From the NCBI GenBank assembly GCA_024508935.1, contig JANINW010000027.1:55243-94365 (forward strand): a DNA stretch of 39,123 nt. The letters are read 5' to 3'. The DNA is from Flavipsychrobacter sp. GTDB lineage: Bacteria > Bacteroidota > Bacteroidia > Chitinophagales > Chitinophagaceae. Within the stretch, counting starts at the first letter, position 1. Each line of letters starts with the position of its first letter. The notes beneath the pieces are model-generated. The model saw nothing but the letters and a program-made list of their open reading frames with translations. It was not told where the DNA came from and made no database searches. Of the stretch, positions 7,869 through 15,911 are shown piece by piece. Both the position numbers and the translations under genes were made by a program.

Positions 7869-10445
7869 TTAAAACCGCAGCCTGTAAGTTATATAAGGTA
7901 TAAAACGCAATATGCTCATACCTTTTAGCCTGAATTCATTCCCTCCGTCAATAGGATCGTTTTGCAGATCTACATACATAATGTTTTTGCGGCCGTAAGC
8001 ATTAAATATACCTAATGACCATGTACGTTCATAATGCTTACGTTTCTTCTTGTTAAAGTTCAAACCTATATCCAGCCGGTGTATTGCAGGCAGCCTGTAA
8101 TTATTCCATTTTACATAGTTATAAGTATAATTGGCACTGGTGGTACCGTTGGATGGTGTTATCAAAAGATTGTTATCAAAATCGGGATATATCTGATCCG
8201 GCAGGGTTATAGCCTCTCCTGACATAAATGTCCAGCTTGCAGCTACATCAAATTTATCGTTGGGCTGGTATTGCAGTGTAGCTTTTATATTATGTCGCCT
8301 GTCAAACCGGTAAGGGAAAGCTGCTCCTCCATTTAGCTGCGCATATTTTCTCCAGGTCCATGACAGGGTATAGGCTGCGGAAAAGGTGAGTGTCTTTATT
8401 TTTTGCTTAAGTGATACCTCTGCCCCATAACTCCAACCCGTCCCCTGTATGATCTTCTCATCCCATTTCAATGAATTATCAAACAGATTCTTACCCATAT
8501 TATAGGTGGTGGTATTTTTAATGTCTTTATAATACCCTTCTATATTATACCACATATTTTTTACCGGCTTACCGGTATAGCCAAGTGTTACCAGGCTTGA
8601 CTCTTCAGGCTCAATCCTGTCTGAGCTAGGCAGCCAGAAATCAGTAGGCAGGCCATAAGTATTGTTACTGATAAGATGCAGGAATTGTGCCATTTGACCA
8701 TAGGAGGCATAGATACTATGTGATGGGGCCAGTTTATAAGAGGTATAAAAACGCGGCTGAATGCTCGAATAATTAAAGCGCTCGCTAAACCAGTTGGCAA
8801 AATGCAAACCGGGACGTATGATCCACCGGCTATTTATCTTCACTTCGTTCTCAGCGAAAAAAATAAATTCGTTCGATTGAAATTTGTCTGCCGGAACAAT
8901 GGTCTTACCAGCGAGATTGTAAGCGTTTGTAGTAATCAATTCAGTGGGTGTAAACGTTGCAGTGGCTAAATGCGTTCCTATAGAAAAACGCTGGCTGGAT
9001 GTAGCGTACCAGCTGGCTTGCAAATTCACCGCCAGGTCTTTAATGGTAGAATTACCTTTATAAAATTCAGTGTTAGACACACCTTCCTGATCGATCACTT
9101 GCCTGAAATCTTCTATAGTATAACGGAATAGGCTGTAAGTAACAATGGTATTCAGAAACAAACGCGGATTGACAATAGTATTCCATTTAATACTGGCGAC
9201 AGTATTACCCCATTTGCCCGATGTGCCCTCGCTGTTAGCATTCAAGCCAAGGCCATCACGTCCATTGTAAATACTAAGATAAAGACGGTTGTTTTTATTC
9301 AGGATATAATTGGCTTTACCATTTACGTCGTAGAAGTTCAGGCTCAAAGCTTTAGTGAACGGCCGCCAGAACACATCCAGCCAGGTACGACGAGCAGATA
9401 GCATAATGGACGCTTTGTCCTTTACAATGGGCCCTTCCAGGTTGAGGCTGCTTTTTACAAGTCCCATGCTGAATTGCCCACCCCAGCGCTGCATGTCCCC
9501 ATCTTTTGTATTTACATCTATCACAGATGAAAGCCGCCCGCCGAACCTGGCAGGGAATGCTCCTTTGTGAAAATCAACAGATTTTATCGCTTCTGAATTA
9601 TACACGGAAGTAAGCCCAAAAAAATGGTCTATATAATACAGGGGTACGCCATCCAGCAGGTTTAAATTCTGACCCGGGTCACCGCCCCTTACCATTACCG
9701 CATTCGTACCATCCGTTCCTGATTGTACCCCTGCAATATGCTGCAGGGCACGCATCACATCATTTTCCCCCAATACCGCCGGACGGCTTTTGATATCGTT
9801 GTAGACAAGGTGGCTATGGTCGGGCGAAGATTCTTTTTCTGATACCACTTTTACCTCAGTCAGCATATTCCGCATACTTAGCTGCACATCGTGCCTTGCG
9901 TCAGCTTTGCCATGTATAGAAAAAGTATCTGTCTTATAACCTACATAAGAACAAAGCACACTACAATTAACTGCAGGTAGCGTAAAACTATAATAGCCAT
10001 AACTATTGGTAACAGCTACTGTCCCTATACCCGGCACAAACAATCCGGCACCTATCAATACTTCTTTACTGGCTGAGTCTTTTACGTAGCCATTTACGGT
10101 GATGCGTTCTTCTTTCTTTTTGTAATCTCCGTTGGCAATGACCAGGATTTTATCACCGCTTTCCTTCAGCAACACAGGCTGTCCTTCAAATATCTTTTGC
10201 AGCGCTTCAGAAAGACTGAATTGTATTGCTGACAATATTATTGCCCTGTGCACATCTACATAAGAACTACTATAAGATACAGTTACACCTGTTTTACGCT
10301 CTATATCGCGCAGGTATTTTTTCACTGTACCTTCAGAGAAAGAAGGAATATATTTTTTTTCGAAAAGGCTGCCCTGCTGTGCCCATACGGTATGATAACA
10401 GCAAAGAGCAACGAAGGTGAGTATGCAGGTCAGCGCCGCTTTCAT
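7869..10445 (-). CDS. TonB-dependent receptor with STN signalling domain
   Basis: Outer-membrane receptor of 858 residues. Signal peptide (about 1-22, ending VWA|QQ), STN domain (about 30-105, GTVKKYLRDIERKTGVTVSY), carboxypeptidase-like beta domain (about 115-200), plug (about 215-330, with VRGGDPGQNLNLLDGVPLYY and PARFGGRLSSVIDV), then a 22-strand-type barrel ending in RLRF. STN domains contact FecR-type anti-sigma factors in the periplasm, and fecR lies only 3 bp upstream, so this is the sensing receptor of a cell-surface signalling circuit. Similarity in the barrel to the second receptor (4452-6755) suggests the two are paralogues. Substrate cannot be read from sequence. Confidence 0.9.
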   Translation of the reverse strand: MKAALTCILTFVALCCYHTVWAQQGSLFEKKYIPSFSEGTVKKYLRDIERKTGVTVSYSSSYVDVHRAIILSAIQFSLSEALQKIFEGQPVLLKESGDKILVIANGDYKKKEERITVNGYVKDSASKEVLIGAGLFVPGIGTVAVTNSYGYYSFTLPAVNCSVLCSYVGYKTDTFSIHGKADARHDVQLSMRNMLTEVKVVSEKESSPDHSHLVYNDIKSRPAVLGENDVMRALQHIAGVQSGTDGTNAVMVRGGDPGQNLNLLDGVPLYYIDHFFGLTSVYNSEAIKSVDFHKGAFPARFGGRLSSVIDVNTKDGDMQRWGGQFSMGLVKSSLNLEGPIVKDKASIMLSARRTWLDVFWRPFTKALSLNFYDVNGKANYILNKNNRLYLSIYNGRDGLGLNANSEGTSGKWGNTVASIKWNTIVNPRLFLNTIVTYSLFRYTIEDFRQVIDQEGVSNTEFYKGNSTIKDLAVNLQASWYATSSQRFSIGTHLATATFTPTELITTNAYNLAGKTIVPADKFQSNEFIFFAENEVKINSRWIIRPGLHFANWFSERFNYSSIQPRFYTSYKLAPSHSIYASYGQMAQFLHLISNNTYGLPTDFWLPSSDRIEPEESSLVTLGYTGKPVKNMWYNIEGYYKDIKNTTTYNMGKNLFDNSLKWDEKIIQGTGWSYGAEVSLKQKIKTLTFSAAYTLSWTWRKYAQLNGGAAFPYRFDRRHNIKATLQYQPNDKFDVAASWTFMSGEAITLPDQIYPDFDNNLLITPSNGTTSANYTYNYVKWNNYRLPAIHRLDIGLNFNKKKRKHYERTWSLGIFNAYGRKNIMYVDLQNDPIDGGNEFRLKGMSILRFIPYITYRLRF

Positions 10446-10448
10446 GTG

Positions 10449-11435
10449 CTACCTGGCCAGTATTACGTATTGGTTATTACGAAGCTCCCATTTGCACTGT
10501 GCTACCAGGCATAGTTCTGTAAGCACTTGTTCTATCGTCTGATGATTGAAGCTGATATTAATAAGCTGTGAACGTACCGCGTTAGGAACAGCAGCATCTA
10601 TAACAATATCCTTTTCATAGTAGCGGCAAAGGTCTTTCACTATATCGTTTAAAGGTTTATTCTCGTATTTCAGTTCACCGGTACGCCAGAATAGCATATT
10701 GGCATTATCTACTGTTGTTTGGGTCAGCTTATCTTCAGCAAAATCGCCCTGCATACCTTTTGTCAGCAACAGGTATTTATGTTTCTGGTCTTTAGGGGTC
10801 ATTTGCACTTTACCTGTAACAACGGTTACAACGGCAGCTTTAGTATCGCATAAAACATTGAAAGATGTACCTAATACTTTTACAGATACAGACTGGGCAT
10901 CTATAACAAATGGCTTTGCTTCATTACGGGTCACTTCAAAAAAAGCTTCACCTTCCAGGGCAACCTTTCTTTTATTGGACGCAAACTCTTTGGGGTAGCT
11001 TAATTTACTGCCCATTCTCAGGCTTACATGTGAGTTATCAGGCAGAACCAATTCTTTATTACCATTATCGGCTATCACTACTTTCATGCCATCTCCCATA
11101 AATGGCTTCATAATAAATACACCTATCACCAATACCGCAGCAGCAGCAGCCACCATATACTTGGTCCAGGCAGGGAAATTGATCGTTTTCTTGCTGTTTT
11201 TTATTGCCGTAGCCTTATGTACTGTTTTAGTAGCTACTTTGTTCCAGGCATTACCATTGTCAAAACGTATATCTTTAAATATATCGCCTGTTGACTGCCA
11301 TAACCTTGACACTTTTTCATATTCCTCCTTATTACGCCCATCTGCCGCTATCCATGCTTCCAATTGGCGGATATCATCTTCCGTTGCTTCACCGGCCAAT
11401 TTCCGGGCAATGATCATATCTATCTGCTCGTTCAT
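10449..11435 (-). CDS. FecR-family anti-sigma factor
   Basis: Inner-membrane anti-sigma regulator of 328 residues: N-terminal cytoplasmic helical region that would bind sigma (1-88), single membrane helix at 91-109, periplasmic FecR domain (about 125-220, with GEAFFEV and VLGTSFNV) and a C-terminal DUF4974 domain (about 250-328, LKYENKPLNDIVKDLCRYY). DUF4974 resembles STN and is usual in Bacteroidota FecR proteins. It sits between its sigma gene (39 bp upstream) and the STN receptor (3 bp downstream). An ECF-type promoter lies in the gap before it. Confidence 0.92.
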   Translation of the reverse strand: MNEQIDMIIARKLAGEATEDDIRQLEAWIAADGRNKEEYEKVSRLWQSTGDIFKDIRFDNGNAWNKVATKTVHKATAIKNSKKTINFPAWTKYMVAAAAAVLVIGVFIMKPFMGDGMKVVIADNGNKELVLPDNSHVSLRMGSKLSYPKEFASNKRKVALEGEAFFEVTRNEAKPFVIDAQSVSVKVLGTSFNVLCDTKAAVVTVVTGKVQMTPKDQKHKYLLLTKGMQGDFAEDKLTQTTVDNANMLFWRTGELKYENKPLNDIVKDLCRYYEKDIVIDAAVPNAVRSQLINISFNHQTIEQVLTELCLVAQCKWELRNNQYVILAR

Positions 11436-11451
11436 CTTTACTTATTAATAA

Positions 11452-11478
11452 AACGTTAGCATTTCAAAATACCCCTAT
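11452..11478 (-). promoter_or_regulatory. ECF-type promoter, family A (fecR operon)
   Basis: Minus strand reads ATAGGGGTAT, 8 nt, GCTAACGTT, with CGTT 16 nt before the fecR ATG. The same layout occurs upstream of the T9SS gene (13172-13198) and, with two changes in the upstream half, the second TonB receptor (6782-6808). The upstream part overlaps the stop codon of the sigma gene and is also one arm of an imperfect hairpin (11469-11491). It would let the sigma factor drive fecR and the receptor without raising its own gene. Confidence 0.65.
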
Positions 11479-12032
11479 TTGAATAGGGTATAATTTAAAA
11501 ATAAGAGGGCAAATAGTGCGGTTACCCCGGCGCTTACATAGTCCCGCAGGGTTTTAATGGCTTTCCCCATCTGGTTCTCAATGGTTTTCACAGACAGGTC
11601 AAGGGCATCGGCTGCCTGTTTATAGCTCATGCCGTGCAGCTTTACCAACAGGAACACTTCTTTGCATTTTGGAGGAAGCTGGTCTAATGCATCGGCTATC
11701 TTTTTGGATTGTGTTTTAGCATCTTCCTGTGCCTGCCGGGTGGTAATATATGGTTCAGGATCGGGTTCCGGAGTTTCTGCTGTAAACTTCAGCCCGGAAC
11801 TTTGCTGCTTGCGTATAGCTGAGATACAGTTATTCCTCACCGCAGTTACGAGGTAAAATTTAGCATTAGGTGTACCTACCAGTTCCTTTTTCTGTTCCCA
11901 AAACTTTACAAAGGTCTCCTGTACCACATCTTCCGCCAGGTGGCTGTCCTGCATATAAGAAAGGGCATACCTGCATAGGTTATTGTACTCCTGGTCAAAC
12001 AGGTCTTTAAAAGCTTTTTCAGGTGAGTGCAT
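11475..12032 (-). CDS. ECF RNA polymerase sigma factor (FecI-like)
   Basis: Sigma-70 family protein of 185 residues. Region 2 includes LAEDVVQETFVKFWEQKKEL; region 4 includes LPPKCKEVFLLVKLHGMSYKQAADALDLSVKTI, a helix-turn-helix that reads the -35 element. The last 20 residues are hydrophobic (AGVTALFALLFLNY), a tail often seen in Bacteroidota FecI-like sigmas and possibly membrane-associating. fecR follows directly, so it is the cognate sigma of the receptor locus. Its likely targets are the family A promoters found in this window (inference). Confidence 0.92.
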   Translation of the reverse strand: MHSPEKAFKDLFDQEYNNLCRYALSYMQDSHLAEDVVQETFVKFWEQKKELVGTPNAKFYLVTAVRNNCISAIRKQQSSGLKFTAETPEPDPEPYITTRQAQEDAKTQSKKIADALDQLPPKCKEVFLLVKLHGMSYKQAADALDLSVKTIENQMGKAIKTLRDYVSAGVTALFALLFLNYTLFK

Positions 12033-12116
12033 ACTTGAAAATAATCACAAAGAAAATAAAACTAATGCATAATACATGCACTAATATGGCATATTTGCCT
12101 GAACAACATACAAACA

Positions 12117-12143
12117 AAAGCAGCCGCGTACAGCGGCTGCTTT
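12117..12143 (-). terminator. Intrinsic terminator after the T9SS protein gene
   Basis: Perfect 11-bp stem (AAAGCAGCCGC / GCGGCTGCTTT) with a 5-nt loop; the minus strand continues TGTTTG after the stem's T run. It lies 24 bp after the stop of the gene ending at 12167 and separates it from the sigma gene. Confidence 0.85.
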
Positions 12144-12166
12144 CAGGGGAGCATGGAAAATCCCTT

Positions 12167-13150
12167 TTATTGTTTCATAAAACGATAAGCCTTACCTTCT
12201 GCACCAAGGCGCAGAACATACATACCACCCGGCAGCGTGCTAACATTTATGGTATTAACCCCGCTTGCAGCATTCCCCGTTACTATCAGGCTGCCATTCA
12301 TAGATATAACTTCGTATGCCAGTGTTTCGTTACCACCATTCTCAATTACCACTTTATCGGTACAAAGCGTAGGATATACTTTCAGTTTATTTTCAGCCAC
12401 CAGCTCAGCCACCCCGGTTGCCGCATTCTTGGGGGTAAAATTGTACACCCTGCCATTTACCGGGTATGAAGAGATGCTTGGAAAATTTGTATTACCAGTA
12501 GCTACACTATCCAATGTAGGATTCAAAGCATCTCCTTTCAGCAAATACAATTTCTCGAAAGACTCTGTAGCAAGATTCACATTTTTCATATAGCCCAGCA
12601 TTGGTCCTCCAATAAAGAAATAGTCGCTATAATGGGATATTTTAGATGAGCCATAGCGCAGCTCTATGGCGTTAGAACCTTCGTACAGCCATACCTGCAG
12701 ATTCAGGGAATCATTTAAGGTTTGGTAAATATCATTTTCATCAGAGAAACCAGCATTAAATATTTCCAGCTTAAAAATGCGCTTACCTGCATTACCGGTT
12801 GTTGTATAGCGAATAGGAGATTTTGAGGTTCCGCTCACAACACCACGATCCAGCAATGCTGTACCCATAAATGACATACCTGAAACAATACCTGCCGTAT
12901 CGCTGGAGATACTCATCATCTTCAACAGGTTCAGTTTAGTAATCGTTTTCCCATCCATGAGGAAATTGAACCCCAGCGGCACAACAAAAGTGCTGCTATC
13001 TGTCCATGCTTTGGTACCATTGATAGTGGTAGCACCTGTAAGCGGTGTATAGGTATCATTCTGTACCGTTACTTTATAAGGCATTTGCGCTTTTGCCTTT
13101 ACTGCGCTCAATAAAATAGCCAATGCTATTACTGTAAAATATTTGTTCAT
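12167..13150 (-). CDS. Secreted protein with type IX secretion sorting domain
   Basis: Exported protein of 327 residues: signal peptide (about 1-21, ending AKA|QM), a beta-rich central region of unknown function, and a C-terminal type A T9SS sorting domain (about 255-327: LKVYPT, VISMNGSLIVTG, INVSTLPGGMYVLRL, AYRFMKQ). This domain directs proteins through the T9SS and on to surface attachment or release. The central region has no recognisable catalytic motif. The gene stands alone, preceded by a family A ECF promoter and followed by a strong terminator, so it may belong to the regulon of a neighbouring sigma factor. Confidence 0.85.
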   Translation of the reverse strand: MNKYFTVIALAILLSAVKAKAQMPYKVTVQNDTYTPLTGATTINGTKAWTDSSTFVVPLGFNFLMDGKTITKLNLLKMMSISSDTAGIVSGMSFMGTALLDRGVVSGTSKSPIRYTTTGNAGKRIFKLEIFNAGFSDENDIYQTLNDSLNLQVWLYEGSNAIELRYGSSKISHYSDYFFIGGPMLGYMKNVNLATESFEKLYLLKGDALNPTLDSVATGNTNFPSISSYPVNGRVYNFTPKNAATGVAELVAENKLKVYPTLCTDKVVIENGGNETLAYEVISMNGSLIVTGNAASGVNTINVSTLPGGMYVLRLGAEGKAYRFMKQ

Positions 13151-13171
13151 AGTATTTCGATTTTACAGAAT

Positions 13172-13198
13172 AACGCAAGCCGGGAACGATACCCCTAT
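13172..13198 (-). promoter_or_regulatory. ECF-type promoter, family A (T9SS protein gene)
   Basis: Minus strand reads ATAGGGGTAT, 8 nt, GCTTGCGTT, with CGTT 21 nt before the ATG at 13150. The first ten bases are identical to those upstream of fecR, and the spacing to CGTT is the same, while the intervening 8 nt differ. This pattern of conserved halves and free spacer is what a promoter family should show. Confidence 0.65.
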
Positions 13199-13225
13199 GA
13201 CAAGGAAAATATTTTTCCTAAGAGA

Positions 13226-13717
13226 TTAATGCTTGTATGCGGATCCCGTACGCCTTCTGCGTAGCACAGTATCGAGCAATGCTAAGCCGGCGAGTACGTT
13301 TACCCAAACGAGTATGTTAAAAACAGCAGGGGTGAAATTGAAAGCAGTTCTACTATCAGCGCCGCCATCTGCAACAGAACAATCAGCAGAAGCTAAGGCA
13401 TAACCTACTAAAGCAAGAATAGACACAATAAAAAAGCCCGCTATAAAACGAATGACCAGCGGATTGATATATGAACGAGCCGGCCTTGTGATAGCCGTAT
13501 GGGTTATTGCCTCCATTACATTCTTTGCAAAACGCATAGATGGCTGTTCCAGTTCAGCATTTGCAGCGATAGTTGTATGCAGCTTTTCAAGCTGCTGGTA
13601 CAGGCTTTTCCATTGCGCATCATTAGCTATCATATACTGCACATGAGCCCGGCCGGCATCATCACAGCTGCCGTCTATGTATTCCCATATCTGCAATTCT
13701 ATCTCCTGCTGTTCCAT
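13226..13717 (-). CDS. Membrane anti-sigma factor-like protein
   Basis: Protein of 163 residues encoded 22 bp after the second ECF sigma gene. N-terminal about 80 residues are helical and soluble, with a start (ELQIWEYIDGSCDDAGRAHVQYMIA) typical of cytoplasmic anti-sigma domains but without the zinc-binding HxxxCxxC motif. Two membrane helices follow at about 88-108 and 131-149. Position and layout support anti-sigma function; sequence identity alone would not. The C-terminus is basic (RRRRTG) and cytoplasmic by the positive-inside rule. Confidence 0.7.
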   Translation of the reverse strand: MEQQEIELQIWEYIDGSCDDAGRAHVQYMIANDAQWKSLYQQLEKLHTTIAANAELEQPSMRFAKNVMEAITHTAITRPARSYINPLVIRFIAGFFIVSILALVGYALASADCSVADGGADSRTAFNFTPAVFNILVWVNVLAGLALLDTVLRRRRTGSAYKH

Positions 13718-13739
13718 ACCTGCTGTTGGTTAAATTTGT

Positions 13740-14315
13740 TTAAATAAATTCTTTCATAAATTTTGACTCCAATACTTCGCGCAGCTTTTGCCGTGCACGC
13801 CATAATTTCACCTTCACATTATTCGCAGTAATGCCGAGTATTGCCGCTGTCTCATCCAGTGACTGTTCTGCCTGGTAGAAAAGAGTAATCACCCTGGCAT
13901 CGTCAGGCGGTAAAGCAGCAATTGCTTTTCTCAAAACTTCCTGGCGACTTTTTTGCTCTATTTCCTGTATCTCATGAGTGTGGCCATACGTGTTACTTGC
14001 CAGCAATACTATCTGCTCCTGCGCCAGCAGTACTGTATCGTCCTTCTTTTTACGCAGGTAAGATATGCAGGTAGTATTGACAATAGTATACAACCAGGTG
14101 CTGAATTTACTGCCACCTTTAAAATCGGCCAGGCAGCGGTATGCTTTTACAAACACATCCTGCGCCAGCTCCTCTGCCAGCCCACGATCATCCACATAAC
14201 GCAGCACTAGTGTAAAGACATATGACTGGTACCTGTCAACCAATATTGCATAAGCATTCTGTTGCCCCTGCAATATCATTTGTATAACAGATATATCGTC
14301 CGGCTGCTGCTGCAT
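13740..14315 (-). CDS. ECF RNA polymerase sigma factor
   Basis: Sigma-70 family protein of 191 residues from the Met at 14315. Region 2 has LAEELAQDVFVKAYRCLADFKGGSKFSTWLYTIV; region 4 has LPPDDARVITLFYQAEQSLDETAAILGITANNVKVKLWRARQKL. The frame stays open to an ATG at 14405, adding 30 residues with a hydrophobic stretch not usual in ECF sigmas. I prefer 14315 because the extension contains a repeated ECF-type promoter element (14323-14352), the 14405 ATG overlaps the matching divergent element, and MQQQPDDISVIQMI is a typical family start. With that promoter the leader would be nearly absent. Anti-sigma gene follows at 22 bp. Confidence 0.85.
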   Translation of the reverse strand: MQQQPDDISVIQMILQGQQNAYAILVDRYQSYVFTLVLRYVDDRGLAEELAQDVFVKAYRCLADFKGGSKFSTWLYTIVNTTCISYLRKKKDDTVLLAQEQIVLLASNTYGHTHEIQEIEQKSRQEVLRKAIAALPPDDARVITLFYQAEQSLDETAAILGITANNVKVKLWRARQKLREVLESKFMKEFI

Positions 14316-14322
14316 GTAATAA

Positions 14323-14352
14323 TAAGACGAGGTTGTAAGCAAAATGGTTACA
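14323..14352 (-). promoter_or_regulatory. ECF-type promoter, family B (sigma gene, autoregulatory)
   Basis: Minus strand: TGTAACC, 16 nt, CGTCTTA. The same two 7-base blocks at the same 16-nt spacing occur on the plus strand at 14383-14412, facing the DUF6249 gene. TGTAAC and CGTC are like -35 and -10 elements of ECF-dependent promoters in general. Predicts autoregulation of the sigma gene at 13740-14315. Confidence 0.65.
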
Positions 14353-14382
14353 CCTACTATCGCGAAAAATACTTTTAATATT

Positions 14383-14412
14383 TGTAACCTGTTCTCCTCC
14401 TGCATCGTCTTA
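14383..14412 (+). promoter_or_regulatory. ECF-type promoter, family B (DUF6249 gene)
   Basis: Plus strand: TGTAACC, 16 nt, CGTCTTA, an exact partner of the divergent element at 14323-14352. The leader to the ATG at 14457 would be roughly 38 nt. It marks the DUF6249 membrane protein as a likely target of the adjacent sigma factor. Confidence 0.65.
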
Positions 14413-14456
14413 GTTTGTAAGGCCTTAAAATTTATTCAATCTTTAAAACCTCTTAT

Positions 14457-14798
14457 ATGCACGATCTGGTTCCGATAGTATTATTTACAGGACTTTTTGC
14501 CATGTTATTTGGTATATACTATATACGCAGCAGGGAAAATATGGCCATGCTGGAAAAAGGCCTCAACCCTCGTAATGGTGCACACGCATCACCACAGCCA
14601 TTTATCAGCCTGAAATTTGGTTTACTGCTTACAGGAGGTGGACTTGGGCTGTTCCTGGCCTATATTTTGGATGCATTGGAATTTGCACATTACCAAATCG
14701 ATTCTTCACCTCTATATCCGGCACTTATAGGTATTGGCGGTGGAGTAGGACTTATCATTTCCTATTTTGTTGAGAAGAGACACTGGAACAAACAGTAA
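14457..14798 (+). CDS. DUF6249-like small membrane protein
   Basis: Membrane protein of 113 residues with three predicted helices: about 5-23, 53-72 and 85-105. A short loop between helices 1 and 2 carries RSRENMAMLEKGLNP, the recognisable part of the DUF6249 family, which in Bacteroidota is often found beside an ECF sigma and its anti-sigma. It is transcribed divergently from the sigma gene, with a matched pair of ECF-type promoters in between. Function is unknown; envelope stress is a plausible setting (inference). Confidence 0.75.
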   Translation: MHDLVPIVLFTGLFAMLFGIYYIRSRENMAMLEKGLNPRNGAHASPQPFISLKFGLLLTGGGLGLFLAYILDALEFAHYQIDSSPLYPALIGIGGGVGLIISYFVEKRHWNKQ

Positions 14799-14835
14799 AA
14801 TAAAAAGCCGCTTTGCAAGCGGCTTTTTATTTTAC
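14795..14835. terminator. Bidirectional terminator
   Basis: Perfect inverted repeat with 19-bp arms and a TGC loop centred at 14815; the GC core is GCCGCTT/AAGCGGC flanked by A and T runs on each side. It serves both convergent genes, DUF6249 (its stop codon lies within the left arm) and selD, which ends at 14849. Confidence 0.9.
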
Positions 14836-14848
14836 ATAATTCCTCGTT

Positions 14849-15910
14849 TTAATTATTAACGACAATATATTTTTCCTGCTTCGCTATCATTTTACCAATA
14901 GGGGTAGTGTATGCTTCCACCCCATATTGCCTAAATAGTGTTGTTAATTGCGCTACGCCTGCTTCACGAACAGCGATCAACAGGCCGCCATTTGTTTGCG
15001 GATCCGGCAAAAGACTAAATGCCTCCATTACATTGACACCGGTAGCGAAAGACACCTGGGTGCTATAACTGTTCCAGTTGCGGTAGGTAGCATCGGGAAC
15101 GATACGTTGTGATAAATATTCTCTTGCACCGGGCAGTACGCTTATTGCATTATAGCTGATCGATGCAGAAAGCCCGCTGCCCTCAGCCATTTCCAGCAAA
15201 TGGCCTAGCAGGCCGAAACCGGTAACATCACTCATAGCTGTTACATCTGCTATTGCCCCCAGTTGTGCACCCATTTTATTGAGGGTGGTCATATTCTTTA
15301 CCAGTTCCGCATTATATTCATCTGTAAGTACACCTTTTTTTTGCGCGGTAGATAATATGCCCGTACCCAATGGCTTAGTCAGGAAAAGCAGGTCGCCTTC
15401 TTCAGCAGTATTATTTCTCTTTAAATTCTTTATTTCAACCAGTCCACTCACCGAAAGCCCAAACATAGGCTCTGCCGTATCTATGCTGTGTCCGCCTGCC
15501 AATACAATACCGGCTTCGGCACAAACTGTCCTGGCACCTTCCAATACCTTTTGCGCCAGGGCTACCGGCAATTTTTCTACCGGCCAGCCTAAAATAGCTA
15601 TGGCCATAACAGGTTTCCCGCCCATAGCATATACATCGCTAATGGCATTAGCTGCCGCTATCCGGCCAAAATCGAAAGCATCATCCACTATAGGCATAAA
15701 GAAATCTGTGGTAGAGACCAATGCAGTGCCATCACCCATATCATACACAGCCGCATCGTCTTTAGAATGGTAGCCCACCAGTAAGTTTTCATCCTGCGGC
15801 AACAGCATATCTGTTTTTAATATTTCCTGCAACACAGCGGGCGCTATTTTGCAGCCGCAGCCAGCGCCTCTTGAATATTGTGTCAGCTTTATTACTTCTT
15901 GTTCTTCCAT
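14849..15910 (-). CDS. selD: Selenide, water dikinase SelD
   Basis: Enzyme of 353 residues that makes selenophosphate from selenide and ATP. The N-terminal active-site motif QYSRGAGCGCKIAP is present with Cys18 (TGC codon, not a selenocysteine UGA). The AIRS-like ATP-binding segments are visible (DDAAVYDMGDGTALVSTTDFF, GGHSIDTAEPMFGLSVSG, DVTGFGLLGHLLEMA). Full length for the family. It begins 1 bp after mnmH, so the two form one unit: SelD supplies selenophosphate and MnmH uses it on tRNA. No selA or selB is in view. Confidence 0.95.
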   Translation of the reverse strand: MEEQEVIKLTQYSRGAGCGCKIAPAVLQEILKTDMLLPQDENLLVGYHSKDDAAVYDMGDGTALVSTTDFFMPIVDDAFDFGRIAAANAISDVYAMGGKPVMAIAILGWPVEKLPVALAQKVLEGARTVCAEAGIVLAGGHSIDTAEPMFGLSVSGLVEIKNLKRNNTAEEGDLLFLTKPLGTGILSTAQKKGVLTDEYNAELVKNMTTLNKMGAQLGAIADVTAMSDVTGFGLLGHLLEMAEGSGLSASISYNAISVLPGAREYLSQRIVPDATYRNWNSYSTQVSFATGVNVMEAFSLLPDPQTNGGLLIAVREAGVAQLTTLFRQYGVEAYTTPIGKMIAKQEKYIVVNN

Positions 15911-15911
15911 C

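Noticed and set aside
13203-13219. AGGAAAA/TTTTCCT inverted repeat after the anti-sigma gene
   Set aside because: Pure AT-rich stem with a small loop, too weak to call a terminator.
14316-14405. 30-residue N-terminal extension of the second sigma factor with a hydrophobic segment
   Set aside because: Not a usual ECF feature, overlaps both family B promoter elements, and a better family start exists at 14315.
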